Assembly: GCA_965223165.1 (NCBI GenBank)
Contig: CBDCVQ010000009.1
Coordinates: 124,001-188,000 of the forward strand
Length of the DNA stretch: 64,000 bases
Direction of reading: 5' to 3'
Source of the DNA: JABDMH01 sp965223165
GTDB lineage: Bacteria > Bacteroidota > Bacteroidia > Chitinophagales > Saprospiraceae
Part shown: positions 9,047 to 18,777 of the stretch, piece after piece
Layout of the letters: each line of letters opens with the position of its first letter
Numbering within the stretch: position 1 is the first letter of the stretch
Made by a program: the position numbers and the translations under genes
Notes under the pieces: generated by a model
What the model saw: the letters and a program-made list of their open reading frames with translations, nothing else
Database searches by the model: none
Told to the model about the DNA's origin: nothing

Positions 9047-10591
9047 ATGCCACTTTCGAAAGTCTTAGCCTTAGTTCTTGGAATTGTATTGACGGGTTGC
9101 AGCGCCTCTCGAAACGCCGCCACCCAGCGGGACAATGGTAACATTGAAATCATTGTACTGCAGCTAAACGACGTGTATGAAATTGCACCCCTTCCCGGCG
9201 ACAATCTCGGGGGACTGGCAAGAGTTGCGACCCTCAAGCGAAGATTGATTTCGGAAAATCCAAACACATTCATGATCCTTGCCGGTGACTTCGTCAGTCC
9301 ATCGGTGATAGGCACCCTGGACGATGAGAACGGAGAAGGCATCGACGGCAAGCACATGGTCGAAACGCTGAATCATGCAGGCCTAGATATTGCCATATTC
9401 GGCAATCACGAATTTGACATCAAAGAGGCGGACCTTCAGAAGCGCATAAACGAATCTGCATTTGATTGGGTTAGCTCCAATGTTTTCTATGTGCAAAATG
9501 GCCAGGTAGGTCCTTTTTACAAGGTTCGAGGCTCGGAAAGACAGTTTGTACCCAAAACGCTCATTCGCCAGTTTAGCGATGGCGACGGCACCGAGTTGTC
9601 CGTGGGTGTTTTTGCCGTGACTCTGGACGTCAAGGACGCCCCGCATGTCACCTATGAAGACCCAACGGCTGTGGCTCGCGCGATGTTGACTGAGCTGCAG
9701 GAGCAGCAGGTGGATCTGGTCCTGCCCATCACGCATTTGAACATTGCAGACGACGAACTATTGGCAGAGCAGATCCCTCATTTTCGATTGATTATGGGAG
9801 GGCATGATCATCACCACATGGCGCAAAAAGTGGGCAAAACGACCATCACCAAGGCCGACGCCAACGCCAAAACGGCATATGTGCACCGGATCTTGCACAA
9901 GAAGAGGAGAGGAAAAACCAAGATCCGGTCTACGCTCGTCACGATCGACTCGACGATTCCATCGGATCCGGGTGTACAGGCGGTGGTGGACAAATGGCAG
10001 CAAATCGCTGACAGCGATCTCAAAAAGAAAGGATTTGACCCCGATGCCCTCGTCACGACCTTGGACACGCCGCTGGATGGTCGTGAACAAACCGTACGTG
10101 GGGGCCAATGTGAGTTGGGTGCCATCATTACCGGAGCAATCTACGAGGCTGCTCAGGGTCAACCCGATCTGGCCCTAACCAACAGTGGCTCGATTCGGGT
10201 AGATGATATCCTGACAGGAAAACTAACTCAATACGACATCATACGGATCCTACCCTATTCAGGGGAGACCTGGGAAGTGACAATGACCGGCACGCTGCTC
10301 AAGCGGCTTCTCGAGGCGAGCGAGGCCAACGTAAATGAAGGCGCCTATCTACAAATGAAGAATGTCGAGATCGATGCCCCTTCTAAAACCTTCAGAATCA
10401 ATGGAGAACTTGTCAAGGTGGATCGAAACTATCGCGTAGCGCTCAACGATTTCATGCTGGCGGGCTACGACTATAAGTGGCTGACCGAACAGACCGAGGG
10501 CATCGTACAAATCGACAAGCCCTCTGTGACCAGCCCAGACGATGTACGGCTAGACATCAGAAAAGCCGTCATCGCCTACTTGTCTAATTGA
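9047..10591 (+). CDS. 5'-nucleotidase/2',3'-cyclic phosphodiesterase-type lipoprotein
   Basis: 514 residues from ATG 9047, which gives a lipoprotein signal with lipobox LTGC; an upstream TTG in the same frame is less likely. The N-terminal calcineurin-like metallophosphatase domain shows LNDVYE (an N-D-x-Y version of the usual N-D-x-H), AGDF, FGNHEFD, ITH and GGHDHH, the ordered dinuclear-metal ligands. The C-terminal 5'-nucleotidase domain shows NSGSIR and a GETWEVTMTG region. Expected to dephosphorylate nucleotides or related phosphoesters in the periplasm. The gene stands alone, between intergenic gaps of ~195 and ~285 bp. Confidence 0.92.
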   Translation: MPLSKVLALVLGIVLTGCSASRNAATQRDNGNIEIIVLQLNDVYEIAPLPGDNLGGLARVATLKRRLISENPNTFMILAGDFVSPSVIGTLDDENGEGIDGKHMVETLNHAGLDIAIFGNHEFDIKEADLQKRINESAFDWVSSNVFYVQNGQVGPFYKVRGSERQFVPKTLIRQFSDGDGTELSVGVFAVTLDVKDAPHVTYEDPTAVARAMLTELQEQQVDLVLPITHLNIADDELLAEQIPHFRLIMGGHDHHHMAQKVGKTTITKADANAKTAYVHRILHKKRRGKTKIRSTLVTIDSTIPSDPGVQAVVDKWQQIADSDLKKKGFDPDALVTTLDTPLDGREQTVRGGQCELGAIITGAIYEAAQGQPDLALTNSGSIRVDDILTGKLTQYDIIRILPYSGETWEVTMTGTLLKRLLEASEANVNEGAYLQMKNVEIDAPSKTFRINGELVKVDRNYRVALNDFMLAGYDYKWLTEQTEGIVQIDKPSVTSPDDVRLDIRKAVIAYLSN

Positions 10592-10717
10592 TGTCCTGAT
10601 CCAGGGAAATGTATTGATCGCTTTGGGAGCCAGACGATTTCGAGCAAGTTCCGCCGAGTAATCGTGTGGTCTCGAATGATGATCACTAGCGACATAAACT
10701 CTAAAGATTCCAGTCTA

Positions 10718-10796
10718 TTCTAATAATTAGCGCTAAATACTCGAGTCCGTTCTAATAATTAGCACTAAATACTCGAACCCATTCTAATAATTAGAG
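10718..10796. repeat. 32-bp direct tandem repeat, about 2.5 copies
   Basis: Units begin at 10718, 10750 and 10782 (exact 32-bp period). Each starts TTCTAATAATTAG, and the two full copies continue CRCTAAATACTCGA. It is markedly AT-rich in a GC-richer setting and lies in the gap after the nucleotidase gene and before the convergent cupin gene. No coding potential. Function not evident: a protein-binding array or a remnant minisatellite are both possible. Confidence 0.85.
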
Positions 10797-10875
10797 TTTA
10801 AGGTCTCGGTTCGCCATGCTTGCTCGCGCTACTTAGCCTCGCCAAACGTGACCGCTGGTGTCCAATCGAGCTGCT

Positions 10876-11196
10876 TTAGGCTGCCTCTCCGCCCTCCGGG
10901 CCGTAAAAGAAGACCCAGGTAGAGAAGTCCGTGCTAAAATCCTCAAAGCGGTGCACCTCTCCTGCCGGAACAAATAACACATCGCCAGGGCCACAAGGCA
11001 TCCGCTCACCTTCATGAAAAAACGTACCCGAACCCGTGGCAATCACGTAGAGCTCATCGCGTGTATGCGGTTGCTGATCGTCAACCAAGTCGGGCTTATA
11101 GATTTCCACGGACAAGGTACCATGGGTAAATAGCTCGAGAAATGGACGTTCTGTCTCTTCAAGCTTAGCTAGGGCGCTGGCAACGGTAATTCGCAT
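10876..11196 (-). CDS. small cupin-domain protein
   Basis: 106 residues from the ATG at 11196 (MRITVASALAKLEE); a longer frame to 11280 exists but adds no recognisable sequence. A single cupin barrel: first motif region KPDLVDDQQPHTRDELYVIATGSG (His and Glu metal ligands in an H-T-x3-E arrangement), second motif region GPGDVLFVPAGEVHRFEDFS (His ligand). Single-domain cupins of this size bind a metal or small ligand and are often detoxifying or sensing proteins; the substrate is unknown. It is convergent with the nucleotidase gene and divergent from the aldo/keto reductase gene. Confidence 0.88.
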   Translation of the reverse strand: MRITVASALAKLEETERPFLELFTHGTLSVEIYKPDLVDDQQPHTRDELYVIATGSGTFFHEGERMPCGPGDVLFVPAGEVHRFEDFSTDFSTWVFFYGPEGGEAA

Positions 11197-11345
11197 GGTA
11201 TTTGATTTGATCGAAAATACCAGAAATTCCCTCGTACCGGGGTCATCTCCCGGGTCACATCTACCCCCTTGACTTCTCAATCAAAGTTACCGACCTTATT
11301 GTAGCCCACCTACCGAAGAGGTTCGCCCGTTCAAACAGTATATAA

Positions 11346-12251
11346 ATGAATCGCCGTACTTTCATAAAAGTCAGCTCTTTAGCAAGCATCAGCGCCAGTA
11401 AACTGTTAAGTCCAAATCAAGCAATGCTACGCCGCACCATTCCCTCTTCAGGTCAAGCCCTACCTGTGGTAGGCTTGGGCACGTGGATCCAATTTGACGT
11501 TGACCCGGCTTCCTCAGAGGTCGAAGATCTCAAGGAAGTCTTGCGCACTATGCATCGCCATGGCGGCAAGATCATTGACAGCTCTCCCATGTACGGCCGC
11601 TCCGAAGGCATGATCGGACGTCTTACCAGAGAATTGAACCTGCAAGATGAATTCTTCTACGCCACAAAGGTCTGGACCTCTGGTCGAAGCGCCGGCATCC
11701 AGCAGATGGAGCAATCTATGCGTCTGATGGGTCGCCAAACAATGGACCTGATGCAGATTCACAATCTAATGGACTGGGAAACACACATACGGACTCTCAA
11801 AGATTGGAAGGCAGCAGGCAAGATCAAATACTTTGGCATCACTCACTATACTGATTCGGCACACTCTCGGCTACAGAAAATCATTCGAAGCGAACCTGAA
11901 CTTGACTTTGTACAATGCAACTATTCGATCAATGACCGGCACGCCGAAGATCGTCTCCTGCCCATGGCAAAGGATTACAACGTAGCCGTCATCATCAATC
12001 GGCCCTATGCCGGAGGCGCTCTATTCAGAAAAATTAGAGGCCGAGATCTGCCGGCTTGGGCTGCCGAATGTGACATCAACAGTTGGGGGCAGTTCTTTCT
12101 AAAGTATCTGTTGGGCAATCCGGCCGTCACCTGCGTTATCCCCGGCACGTCCAACCCCCAACACCTCGCCGATAACATGGGAGCGGCCACGGGACGCTTG
12201 CCCGACCAGGCCTTCCGAGCGCGCATGGTTGCCCACTTTCGAGGTATCTGA
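11346..12251 (+). CDS. aldo/keto reductase with Tat-like signal
   Basis: 301 residues. N-terminus MNRRTFIKVSSLASISAS is a twin-arginine signal, so this is one of the exported aldo/keto reductases. The AKR TIM barrel shows the full catalytic tetrad Asp78, Tyr83 (IIDSSPMYG), Lys108 (YATKVW) and His139 (LMQIHN), and a late NADPH-binding region (CVIPGTSNPQHLADN). Substrate not predictable. The next gene, an alpha/beta hydrolase, starts 27 bp downstream on the same strand, so they may be co-transcribed even though their base composition differs. Confidence 0.93.
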   Translation: MNRRTFIKVSSLASISASKLLSPNQAMLRRTIPSSGQALPVVGLGTWIQFDVDPASSEVEDLKEVLRTMHRHGGKIIDSSPMYGRSEGMIGRLTRELNLQDEFFYATKVWTSGRSAGIQQMEQSMRLMGRQTMDLMQIHNLMDWETHIRTLKDWKAAGKIKYFGITHYTDSAHSRLQKIIRSEPELDFVQCNYSINDRHAEDRLLPMAKDYNVAVIINRPYAGGALFRKIRGRDLPAWAAECDINSWGQFFLKYLLGNPAVTCVIPGTSNPQHLADNMGAATGRLPDQAFRARMVAHFRGI

Positions 12252-12278
12252 TGACAGCGCTATCGTACCGTTGAAGAA

Positions 12279-13145
12279 ATGAGCGACCAAATAAACAACT
12301 TAACCCTCTCCGTGCTGATCTTTCTGGTTGCAGGATATTCTCCACAATCCATCGCCCAAACCACTCAATCCTTTGATGGCGTAGAGATTAGCTATGATGT
12401 AAAAGGGACAGTTCAGCCTGCCTTGATTTTTCTTCATGGTTGGGCTGGCAACAGGAATCATTTCCAGCATATGGTAGATTATTTCAGCTCAACCCATCAA
12501 ACAGTCAGTATCGACTTGGCCGGATTCGGAGAATCTGGGAGTGAAAGGGATGACTGGACAATGACGAATTTTGCTAAGGACGTGACTGCCGTTATGGATC
12601 AAGAAGAAGTGGGACAGGCAGTGCTGGTTGGCCACTCTATGGGAGGATTGGTCATTTTGGAGGTGGCTAAGCAAATCCCAGAGAGAATTATTGGGCTGAT
12701 CCCTCTTGACATCATAACCAATACCACTATCAATTCCGAACTCACTCAAATACAGATACAAGAGGGGGTCGATTATTGGATGGATTGGGCAACAAAGCCG
12801 ACATACGAAAAGACCAGGAGGATCTTTTCCAATGACACCGATTCCTTAATTGTGACAAAGGTCGTCAATGACTTGATGGAAGCATCCAAGGTTGGATGGA
12901 AAAATTCCATACTTGAATCTCTGAACTATTTGAATGAACTAGGCAATTCCTTGACAGAGATTGGGGTTCCGATACATTGTATCAACACCTCAGCAAACAA
13001 GTTGGATATTGAGATGGCTAGAACGCATAAGCCGCATATTTCAGACTCAACTATTGCGAATGTTGGTCACTTCTTTCTCTGGGATGCTCCGGAAGAAACC
13101 AATAGATTGATACAATTGGCCATATCCAAACTAATGAGTAAATGA
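12279..13145 (+). CDS. alpha/beta hydrolase, secreted
   Basis: 288 residues with an N-terminal hydrophobic signal (LSVLIFLVAGYSPQSIAQ). Alpha/beta-hydrolase hallmarks: oxyanion-hole FLHGWAG (His53-Gly54), strand and turn IDLAGFGESG, nucleophile elbow G-H-S120-M-G-G, and a C-terminal catalytic His in NVGHFFLWDAPEE. The acid is probably the Asp or Glu between about 205 and 255. Ester or lactone hydrolase by family; substrate unknown. The gene is visibly more AT-rich than both neighbours, which may mean a different origin. Confidence 0.92.
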   Translation: MSDQINNLTLSVLIFLVAGYSPQSIAQTTQSFDGVEISYDVKGTVQPALIFLHGWAGNRNHFQHMVDYFSSTHQTVSIDLAGFGESGSERDDWTMTNFAKDVTAVMDQEEVGQAVLVGHSMGGLVILEVAKQIPERIIGLIPLDIITNTTINSELTQIQIQEGVDYWMDWATKPTYEKTRRIFSNDTDSLIVTKVVNDLMEASKVGWKNSILESLNYLNELGNSLTEIGVPIHCINTSANKLDIEMARTHKPHISDSTIANVGHFFLWDAPEETNRLIQLAISKLMSK

Positions 13146-13201
13146 GCGAGCTTCACATGACCGCAGGCGCACGCTATTGTGCTGGTTGTACCCTTAGATC
13201 A

Positions 13202-14101
13202 TTACTTGATCACCTTCTCGAGTGAACTGACAGCCGAGACACAAAAGAAACCCAGCACGGGCTGATCACCCATCTGGACCTCGATGTTGGTCGGAGCATT
13301 GGCAATGGGGCTGGCAAAGATCGTGTTGGTGCCATTGAGAATCTGGTCGCGCATCGTCTCGATAAAGAAGAAAGCGTCTAAGGTGATCGAGTGAATTTCC
13401 ACGCGTACCATGTCACCCACATCATAGGGTGATTCATCCGTGTCCAGGCTATCTGGCACCGGGTTTGCCAGCTCGCGAATCGGGGGTATAAATATCAGGC
13501 CATCGATCTCCGCGCCGGCATCAAAGCCTGCGTCGTAGGCGAGGTTGATCTCGCTCGGCTTGTTGAGAAAAGCGCTGTTTTTGAAGGTCTTGATCCAGTA
13601 GACATCCCCAAGGCCAATGGGATCCCTGGCGAAGAACTCGGCATAGATGCCGTCAGGACCCAATTCATCCGTACGCAGCTCCTGCGAGATGCTATCTATG
13701 ACCGGGACACGGTTCATTTGAGAGAATGCACGCAGCTCGGCACCATCCACCTCGATGGTCAGCTCATAACGATCTCCCAACTTGCCAATGTCCTCGCTCG
13801 AGGTAGGCGTCCATTCATAGTTGCCGCCACCCGTCTCTTCAAAGTCGTATGTCTGCCCATTAGTCGATGTGATTTGTACCAATGCCCCAGTTATACCGGC
13901 GGCAAAATCATCATCAAAATAGGGCTGACTTTGGGTTAGCCTGATGGTTTGCGTTTCCAATAAATTGGTAATCCAGGCATCCACCACGATTGCCGTGGGT
14001 GCTTCATCGGTCTGCACGTCGATGACATCTTCGCATGAGGCCAGCAGTGCCACCAGCAGGAGGCAACCGATCCAGCCATATGAACGCAGTGGTTTTTTCA
14101 T
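13202..14101 (-). CDS. DUF4249 lipoprotein
   Basis: 299 residues with a lipoprotein signal (LLLVALLASC-ED). The sequence follows the Bacteroidota DUF4249 pattern: a start CEDVIDVQTDEAPTAIVVDAWITN, then beta-rich Ig/CNA-B-like repeats with a GALVQITSTNGQTYDFEE strand pair. DUF4249 genes regularly sit directly after a TonB-dependent receptor gene, as here: the receptor stop and this ATG overlap by 4 bp (14098-14101), implying translational coupling. By analogy it is an outer-membrane surface lipoprotein working with that receptor; the ligand is unknown. Confidence 0.9.
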   Translation of the reverse strand: MKKPLRSYGWIGCLLLVALLASCEDVIDVQTDEAPTAIVVDAWITNLLETQTIRLTQSQPYFDDDFAAGITGALVQITSTNGQTYDFEETGGGNYEWTPTSSEDIGKLGDRYELTIEVDGAELRAFSQMNRVPVIDSISQELRTDELGPDGIYAEFFARDPIGLGDVYWIKTFKNSAFLNKPSEINLAYDAGFDAGAEIDGLIFIPPIRELANPVPDSLDTDESPYDVGDMVRVEIHSITLDAFFFIETMRDQILNGTNTIFASPIANAPTNIEVQMGDQPVLGFFCVSAVSSLEKVIK

Positions 14102-16473
14102 CGAAATTTGAAATTGTATGATACGGAGGGTATAAAGCTTCCAACCACCGATAGACGCACTGCCTCCGTAGTGGTCGGCTGGTTCTCTCCCACCCGATCG
14201 GGATCCTGGCGGAAGAAAATCGAAAACGGATTACGTCGGTTGTACAGATTGTAGACGGAGAAGACCCAATCTCCCAGCCACCTGTCCTTATCACTCTTGT
14301 AGCGGCCCTTGAGTGTGGCAGAGATATCCAGCCGGTGGTAATCGGGGATCCGGACGTTGTTGCGAGTGTCGAGACCATTGTGCGGCACCACATAGCCCTG
14401 CTGCTCATACCTGGTGGTGGCAAAGGTGGTCGGAGTGCCCGTATTATAGACAAAGGAGGCGCTGCAAGACCAGCGGCTGTTGATATCATAAAAGCCGGAG
14501 AGGCTGAGATTATGCAGTTGATCGTAGCGGGCTGGGTACCAGTCATTTTGGTTGACTCCCGCCACCTGCCGCTCCGTCCGGGCCAGTGTATAACTCAACC
14601 AGCCCGACAACTTGCCCTTCACCTTCTTGGCCTGTAGTTCGAGCCCGTAAGCCCTGCCTTTCCCTACCAGCAGGTCTCCTTCGATAAATTCGTTTAGTAG
14701 AAGATCCGCTCCGTCGATATAGTCGACTAGGTTGCGGACTTCCTTGTAGTAGACTTCGCTACTAAACTCGTAGGTATTGTCGGCAAAATTGCGGAAGTAA
14801 CCCAGCGCCACTTGATCTCCCTTCTGGGGCTTGATGTTATTCGTGCTGGGCATCCAAACATCGACGGGTGTCGATGCTGTCGTATTGGAAATGAGATGGA
14901 TAAACTGCGTCGTGCGATTATAACTGGCCTTCATCGAGCTCACGTCATCAAGTTGGTATTTGATGGACAGCCGTGGCTCCAGGCTTTGGTAGGTCTGGAT
15001 CGACTCCCACTGATCAAAGCGCTCGACGTCCGTGACTGGCCGGCGTTTACCCAAGGCCGCTTCTCCGTATGTGTAGGCGTTGCCCTTGCCCGTATAGTTA
15101 AAGTGGGCAAATCTAAGTCCATAGTTGATCTTGAGCCGACCAGAAATATCCTGTTCGTTTTCGATATACAAGGCTGACTCAATCGCATACCTGTTTGGTA
15201 AGCTGATGTCACTAGTCTCCCCCTCGCTCACCCCAACCGCATTGCCGGGCTCGAAGGTGTATACGATGCCTTGGCCTCCAAAACGTAGGATGTTGCTCGG
15301 GTTAAGAAAGTAGGTAAATTCCGGCTTGAGGCTGTAATTTTCAATATTGGCATTCCAATCAAATCGATTCACGGCGTCATCGCCAAATCTAAGCCGATAG
15401 TCGTAATCGCTGAAGTAGACGGTGAAGTTGCTGAATAGCCGCTCGTTAAAGAGATGATTCCATCGAAAGGTACCCGTACTGTTGCCCCAGTTGAACCCAG
15501 CGGCGTCCCCAAATCCAAAGTTGTCACGGCCAAAATAACCCGACAAATAGATGCGATTCTTCTCATTGATGTTATAGTTGGCTTTTAGGGTCAAATCATA
15601 AAAATTGAGCACCGATCCATCGAGATCATCGCCCAGAAACGGGGCCGCTAAGACGTCGATGTAGGACCTGCGCCCTGCCACGATAAATGACGCCTTGTCT
15701 TTGACGATAGGAGCCTCCAGCGCCAGCCGGCTAAAAATGAACCCCACCCCGCCGTCCATGCTAAATTGCTTGTTGTTGCCTTCCTTCATGCGTACATCCA
15801 GGATGGACGAGATGCGGCCACCATACCGGGCCGGGATGCCACCCTTAAACAGCTTCACGTCTTTGATCGCATCGGGGTTGAATACGGAGAAGAAGCCAAA
15901 CAGATGTGAGGAATTGAACACCGGGGCTTCGTCCAGCAATACCAGATTTTGATCAATGCTGCCACCCCGCACATTAAAGCCTGACGCCCCCTCCCCCACG
16001 GAGGTCACCCCGGGCAACAGCTGTAGGCTGCGGATCACCTCCACCTCTCCCAACAAGGAGGGAATCGCTTTGATCGTCTGGATATCAAGTTTGTTGACGC
16101 TCATCTCAATCTCCGTAACGTTGCGGTCTTCTGCCTCGCCCGTCACGACGACCTCCGCAAGGTTGGTAGCCTCGGTCTCCATTTCGACGTTAAGTGTGGT
16201 ACTCTCCACCAGGGACACTTCCACGCGCTGGGTCACGAAGCCCAGATACGCGTACTCTACCGTGTAGTCCCCTCCGGGCGCGGTAAGGGAGTAAAATCCA
16301 TATTCATTGCTCGTAATTCCCTGATCCAGCTCGAGGATGTAGGCGGTCGCTCCAATCAACGTTTCGCCGTTGTCCGCATCCTTTATGTAGCCGCTCAACG
16401 TCACTCGGTCCTGGCCCAGGCCAGATATCAGAGAAGACAGCAGCAGGCTAAGGGTGAATAGTATTCTTGTCAT
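14098..16473 (-). CDS. TonB-dependent receptor with carboxypeptidase-like N-terminal domain
   Basis: 791 residues from ATG 16473 (MTRILFTLSLLLSSLISGLGQ, a signal peptide); the frame is open further upstream without plausible sequence. Domain order: carboxypeptidase regulatory-like domain at about 22-105 (VTLSGYIKDADNGETLIGATAYIL), TonB plug at about 120-230 (VRSLQLLPGVTSVGEGASGFNVRGGSIDQNLVLLDEAPVFN), and an outer-membrane beta-barrel to the C-terminal YNFKFR. It imports a large or scarce substrate across the outer membrane with TonB/ExbBD energy. The 3' partner is DUF4249 rather than SusD, so a polysaccharide-type Sus pair is unlikely. Confidence 0.95.
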   Translation of the reverse strand: MTRILFTLSLLLSSLISGLGQDRVTLSGYIKDADNGETLIGATAYILELDQGITSNEYGFYSLTAPGGDYTVEYAYLGFVTQRVEVSLVESTTLNVEMETEATNLAEVVVTGEAEDRNVTEIEMSVNKLDIQTIKAIPSLLGEVEVIRSLQLLPGVTSVGEGASGFNVRGGSIDQNLVLLDEAPVFNSSHLFGFFSVFNPDAIKDVKLFKGGIPARYGGRISSILDVRMKEGNNKQFSMDGGVGFIFSRLALEAPIVKDKASFIVAGRRSYIDVLAAPFLGDDLDGSVLNFYDLTLKANYNINEKNRIYLSGYFGRDNFGFGDAAGFNWGNSTGTFRWNHLFNERLFSNFTVYFSDYDYRLRFGDDAVNRFDWNANIENYSLKPEFTYFLNPSNILRFGGQGIVYTFEPGNAVGVSEGETSDISLPNRYAIESALYIENEQDISGRLKINYGLRFAHFNYTGKGNAYTYGEAALGKRRPVTDVERFDQWESIQTYQSLEPRLSIKYQLDDVSSMKASYNRTTQFIHLISNTTASTPVDVWMPSTNNIKPQKGDQVALGYFRNFADNTYEFSSEVYYKEVRNLVDYIDGADLLLNEFIEGDLLVGKGRAYGLELQAKKVKGKLSGWLSYTLARTERQVAGVNQNDWYPARYDQLHNLSLSGFYDINSRWSCSASFVYNTGTPTTFATTRYEQQGYVVPHNGLDTRNNVRIPDYHRLDISATLKGRYKSDKDRWLGDWVFSVYNLYNRRNPFSIFFRQDPDRVGENQPTTTEAVRLSVVGSFIPSVSYNFKFR

Positions 16474-16710
16474 TCGAAGGTCGGCCAAAAACAAAACATC
16501 ATAACGAACGAACGTGGGTTTTTGTTTGGGGGTTTTCGACCAAGGCAAGGACTGGACAAACGATTGAAATACGCCACCCGATCGCAGGGGTCATTCCGCA
16601 ATGGAGAGGGTGTCATAAAATGTATCGCCCAGCGTTGGGAACCCTTGCCCTTATGTGACTGCCTGCACCGGGAGAGTCAGGATTCTTTGCTAATATCGCA
16701 TGCATCGAGC

Positions 16711-18555
16711 ATGACAAGTGAATCCCTCATTATTCTGGGTATATCTGCCTACTACCACGATTCAGCTGCAGCACTGCTGATCGATGGTGAGATCGTGGCG
16801 GCTGCACAAGAGGAGCGATTTAGCCGCAAGAAGCACGATGCCAGCTTCCCCGTGGAGGCCATCAAATTCTGTTTGTCTTTCGCAAGTGTCGAGCTGAGCG
16901 ATGTCGACGCGATCGCCTTTTACGACAAACCCTTTCTCAAATTCGAACGCTTGTTGGAGACTTACTATGCTTTTGCGCCACGTGGGCTTCGATCGTTTGT
17001 CACCGCTGTCCCAGTGTGGCTGAAGGAAAAAATCTTTCTGAAGCGGGAGATCTGGTCGGAGCTGCGCGACATTGGCACGGTGGACAAGAAGAAGATGAAG
17101 CTGCTATTTCCAGAGCATCACTTATCGCATGCTGCCAGTGCCTTCTACCCATCATCCTATCGCGAGGCCGCCATCCTGACCATCGATGGTGTTGGAGAGT
17201 GGGCCACTGCCCTGATCGCTCAAGGGCAAGACCACTCGATCGCTCCCCTCAAGCAGCTCGACTTCCCGCATTCCCTGGGCCTCTTCTATTCCTCCTTTAC
17301 CTACTACTGCGGCTTCAAGGTCAATGCAGGAGAATATAAGTTGATGGGCCTGGCCCCTTATGGAGATCCTGACGGAGCCCAAACCGGTCAGTTTATTGCA
17401 CTGATCAAGGAGCACTTGATAGACATCAGGTCCGACGGCTCCCTGTTTCTTCATCAGTCCTACTTTCGCTATGCCACGGGCCTAAAAATGGTGTCCGAAC
17501 GGAAATGGGAACGCCTATTTGGATTTCCTCGGAGACAGCCTGAGTCAGAGCTGACGGCTACCTATTGCAACCTGGCATTGGCCGCCCAACGAATTACGGA
17601 AGACGTGGTGTTGCTAATGGCTCGAGAGGCTAAGAGACTGACCGGCAGTGATCAACTTTGCCTGGCAGGTGGCGTCGCGTTAAACTGTGTGGCCAACGGC
17701 AAACTATCGGAAGCTGGCCTTTTTAAAGAGCTCTTCATTACGCCAGCGGCAGGTGATGCCGGTGGTGCTTTAGGCGCCGCTTACGCTGCTCACCACATCT
17801 ACTACAAACAGGGAAGACAAATCTCCACAGAGCTGATGGACGCATTAAAAGGGGCGTACTTGGGACCCAAATTTTCCCCTGCTGAGATACGAGCAGCGGC
17901 CCGAAGACATGGCGCCCATTTTATCCACATCACAGACGACGAGGAGCTGCTCGAAAAGGTCGCCGAAGATCTATCTCGGGGCAAGGTCATCGGCTGGTTT
18001 CAGGGCAGAATGGAGTTTGGTCCCAGGGCCTTGGGAGCTCGGAGTATTTTGGCCGATGCCCGCAATCCGGAGATGCAGCGCAATCTGAACCTCAAAGTCA
18101 AGTTTCGCGAGACTTTTCGCCCTTTTGCCCCCATCGTACTGGCCGAAGAAGTAGCGGATTATTTCGAACACCAAGGCAGCTCGCCCTATATGCTGCTGGC
18201 CAAGCAAGTCAAGAAGGCGCGGACGCATAGCTACCCCTCTGAGCTAGCGTTAGGGGACTGGGCACAAAGGCTTGCCTTCGTACGCAGTGACCTGCCCGCG
18301 GTAACCCACGTCGACTACTCTGCACGGCTCCAGACAGTGCATCAGCAGACCAATCCGAGACTGTGGCGACTCTTGCACAAATTCAAAAATCTAACAGGAT
18401 ACTCAGTCCTGGTCAACACGAGCTTCAACCTGAGAGGAGAACCCATCGTGCGGTCTCCGGAAGATGCTTACCAATGCTTTCAAAAATCTGGAATCGATGT
18501 TTTGGTGATGGAGAACTTTGTTTTTGAGAAACAAAGACCTCAAGATGCCGGATAA
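16711..18555 (+). CDS. carbamoyltransferase (NodU/TobZ family)
   Basis: 614 residues from ATG 16711 (MTSESLIILGISAYYHDSAA); the frame is open upstream to 16522 but that part has no family similarity. Carbamoyl phosphate-dependent O-carbamoyltransferase. An ASKHA-fold Kae1-like domain includes HDSAAALLIDG, HHLSH (136-140, metal ligands), LTIDGVGEW, GEYKLMGLAPYG and GGVALNCVANGKL. A YrdC-like C-terminal domain shows GRMEFGPRALGARSILAD and NTSFNLRGEPIV. It is followed at once by DUF5989 and SxtJ-like membrane proteins, a trio also found in other bacteria and related to sxtI/J/K of the saxitoxin cluster. The carbamoylated acceptor here is unknown. Confidence 0.94.
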   Translation: MTSESLIILGISAYYHDSAAALLIDGEIVAAAQEERFSRKKHDASFPVEAIKFCLSFASVELSDVDAIAFYDKPFLKFERLLETYYAFAPRGLRSFVTAVPVWLKEKIFLKREIWSELRDIGTVDKKKMKLLFPEHHLSHAASAFYPSSYREAAILTIDGVGEWATALIAQGQDHSIAPLKQLDFPHSLGLFYSSFTYYCGFKVNAGEYKLMGLAPYGDPDGAQTGQFIALIKEHLIDIRSDGSLFLHQSYFRYATGLKMVSERKWERLFGFPRRQPESELTATYCNLALAAQRITEDVVLLMAREAKRLTGSDQLCLAGGVALNCVANGKLSEAGLFKELFITPAAGDAGGALGAAYAAHHIYYKQGRQISTELMDALKGAYLGPKFSPAEIRAAARRHGAHFIHITDDEELLEKVAEDLSRGKVIGWFQGRMEFGPRALGARSILADARNPEMQRNLNLKVKFRETFRPFAPIVLAEEVADYFEHQGSSPYMLLAKQVKKARTHSYPSELALGDWAQRLAFVRSDLPAVTHVDYSARLQTVHQQTNPRLWRLLHKFKNLTGYSVLVNTSFNLRGEPIVRSPEDAYQCFQKSGIDVLVMENFVFEKQRPQDAG

Positions 18556-18622
18556 AACCTAATTTCAGCCTTCAGGCGGCTCGAGCCACAGACTGGACGA
18601 CGTCACAAAAAATGGATCGACG

Positions 18623-18772
18623 ATGGAATTCTTGAGAGATCTCTGGTGGTTTGTCCGACACCGGAAGAAGTATTGGCTGGTGCCGCTGATCGTGGTACTG
18701 ATGCTGCTCGGCATTCTAATTGTCATCGGTGGCAACTCGGCGGCAGCTCCCTTCATCTACACAATCTTCTAG
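18623..18772 (+). CDS. DUF5989 single-pass membrane protein
   Basis: 49 residues: MEFLRDLWWFVRHRKKYWL, then a hydrophobic helix (VPLIVVLMLLGILIVIGG), then SAAAPFIYTIF at the stop. This is the DUF5989 pattern (basic aromatic head, one helix, conserved A-P-F-I-Y-T-x-F end). Such genes sit beside carbamoyltransferase genes in many phyla. It begins 67 bp after the carbamoyltransferase stop and its stop lies 5 bp before the next ATG, so the three genes probably form one operon. Function unknown. Confidence 0.85.
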   Translation: MEFLRDLWWFVRHRKKYWLVPLIVVLMLLGILIVIGGNSAAAPFIYTIF

Positions 18773-18777
18773 GCCAG

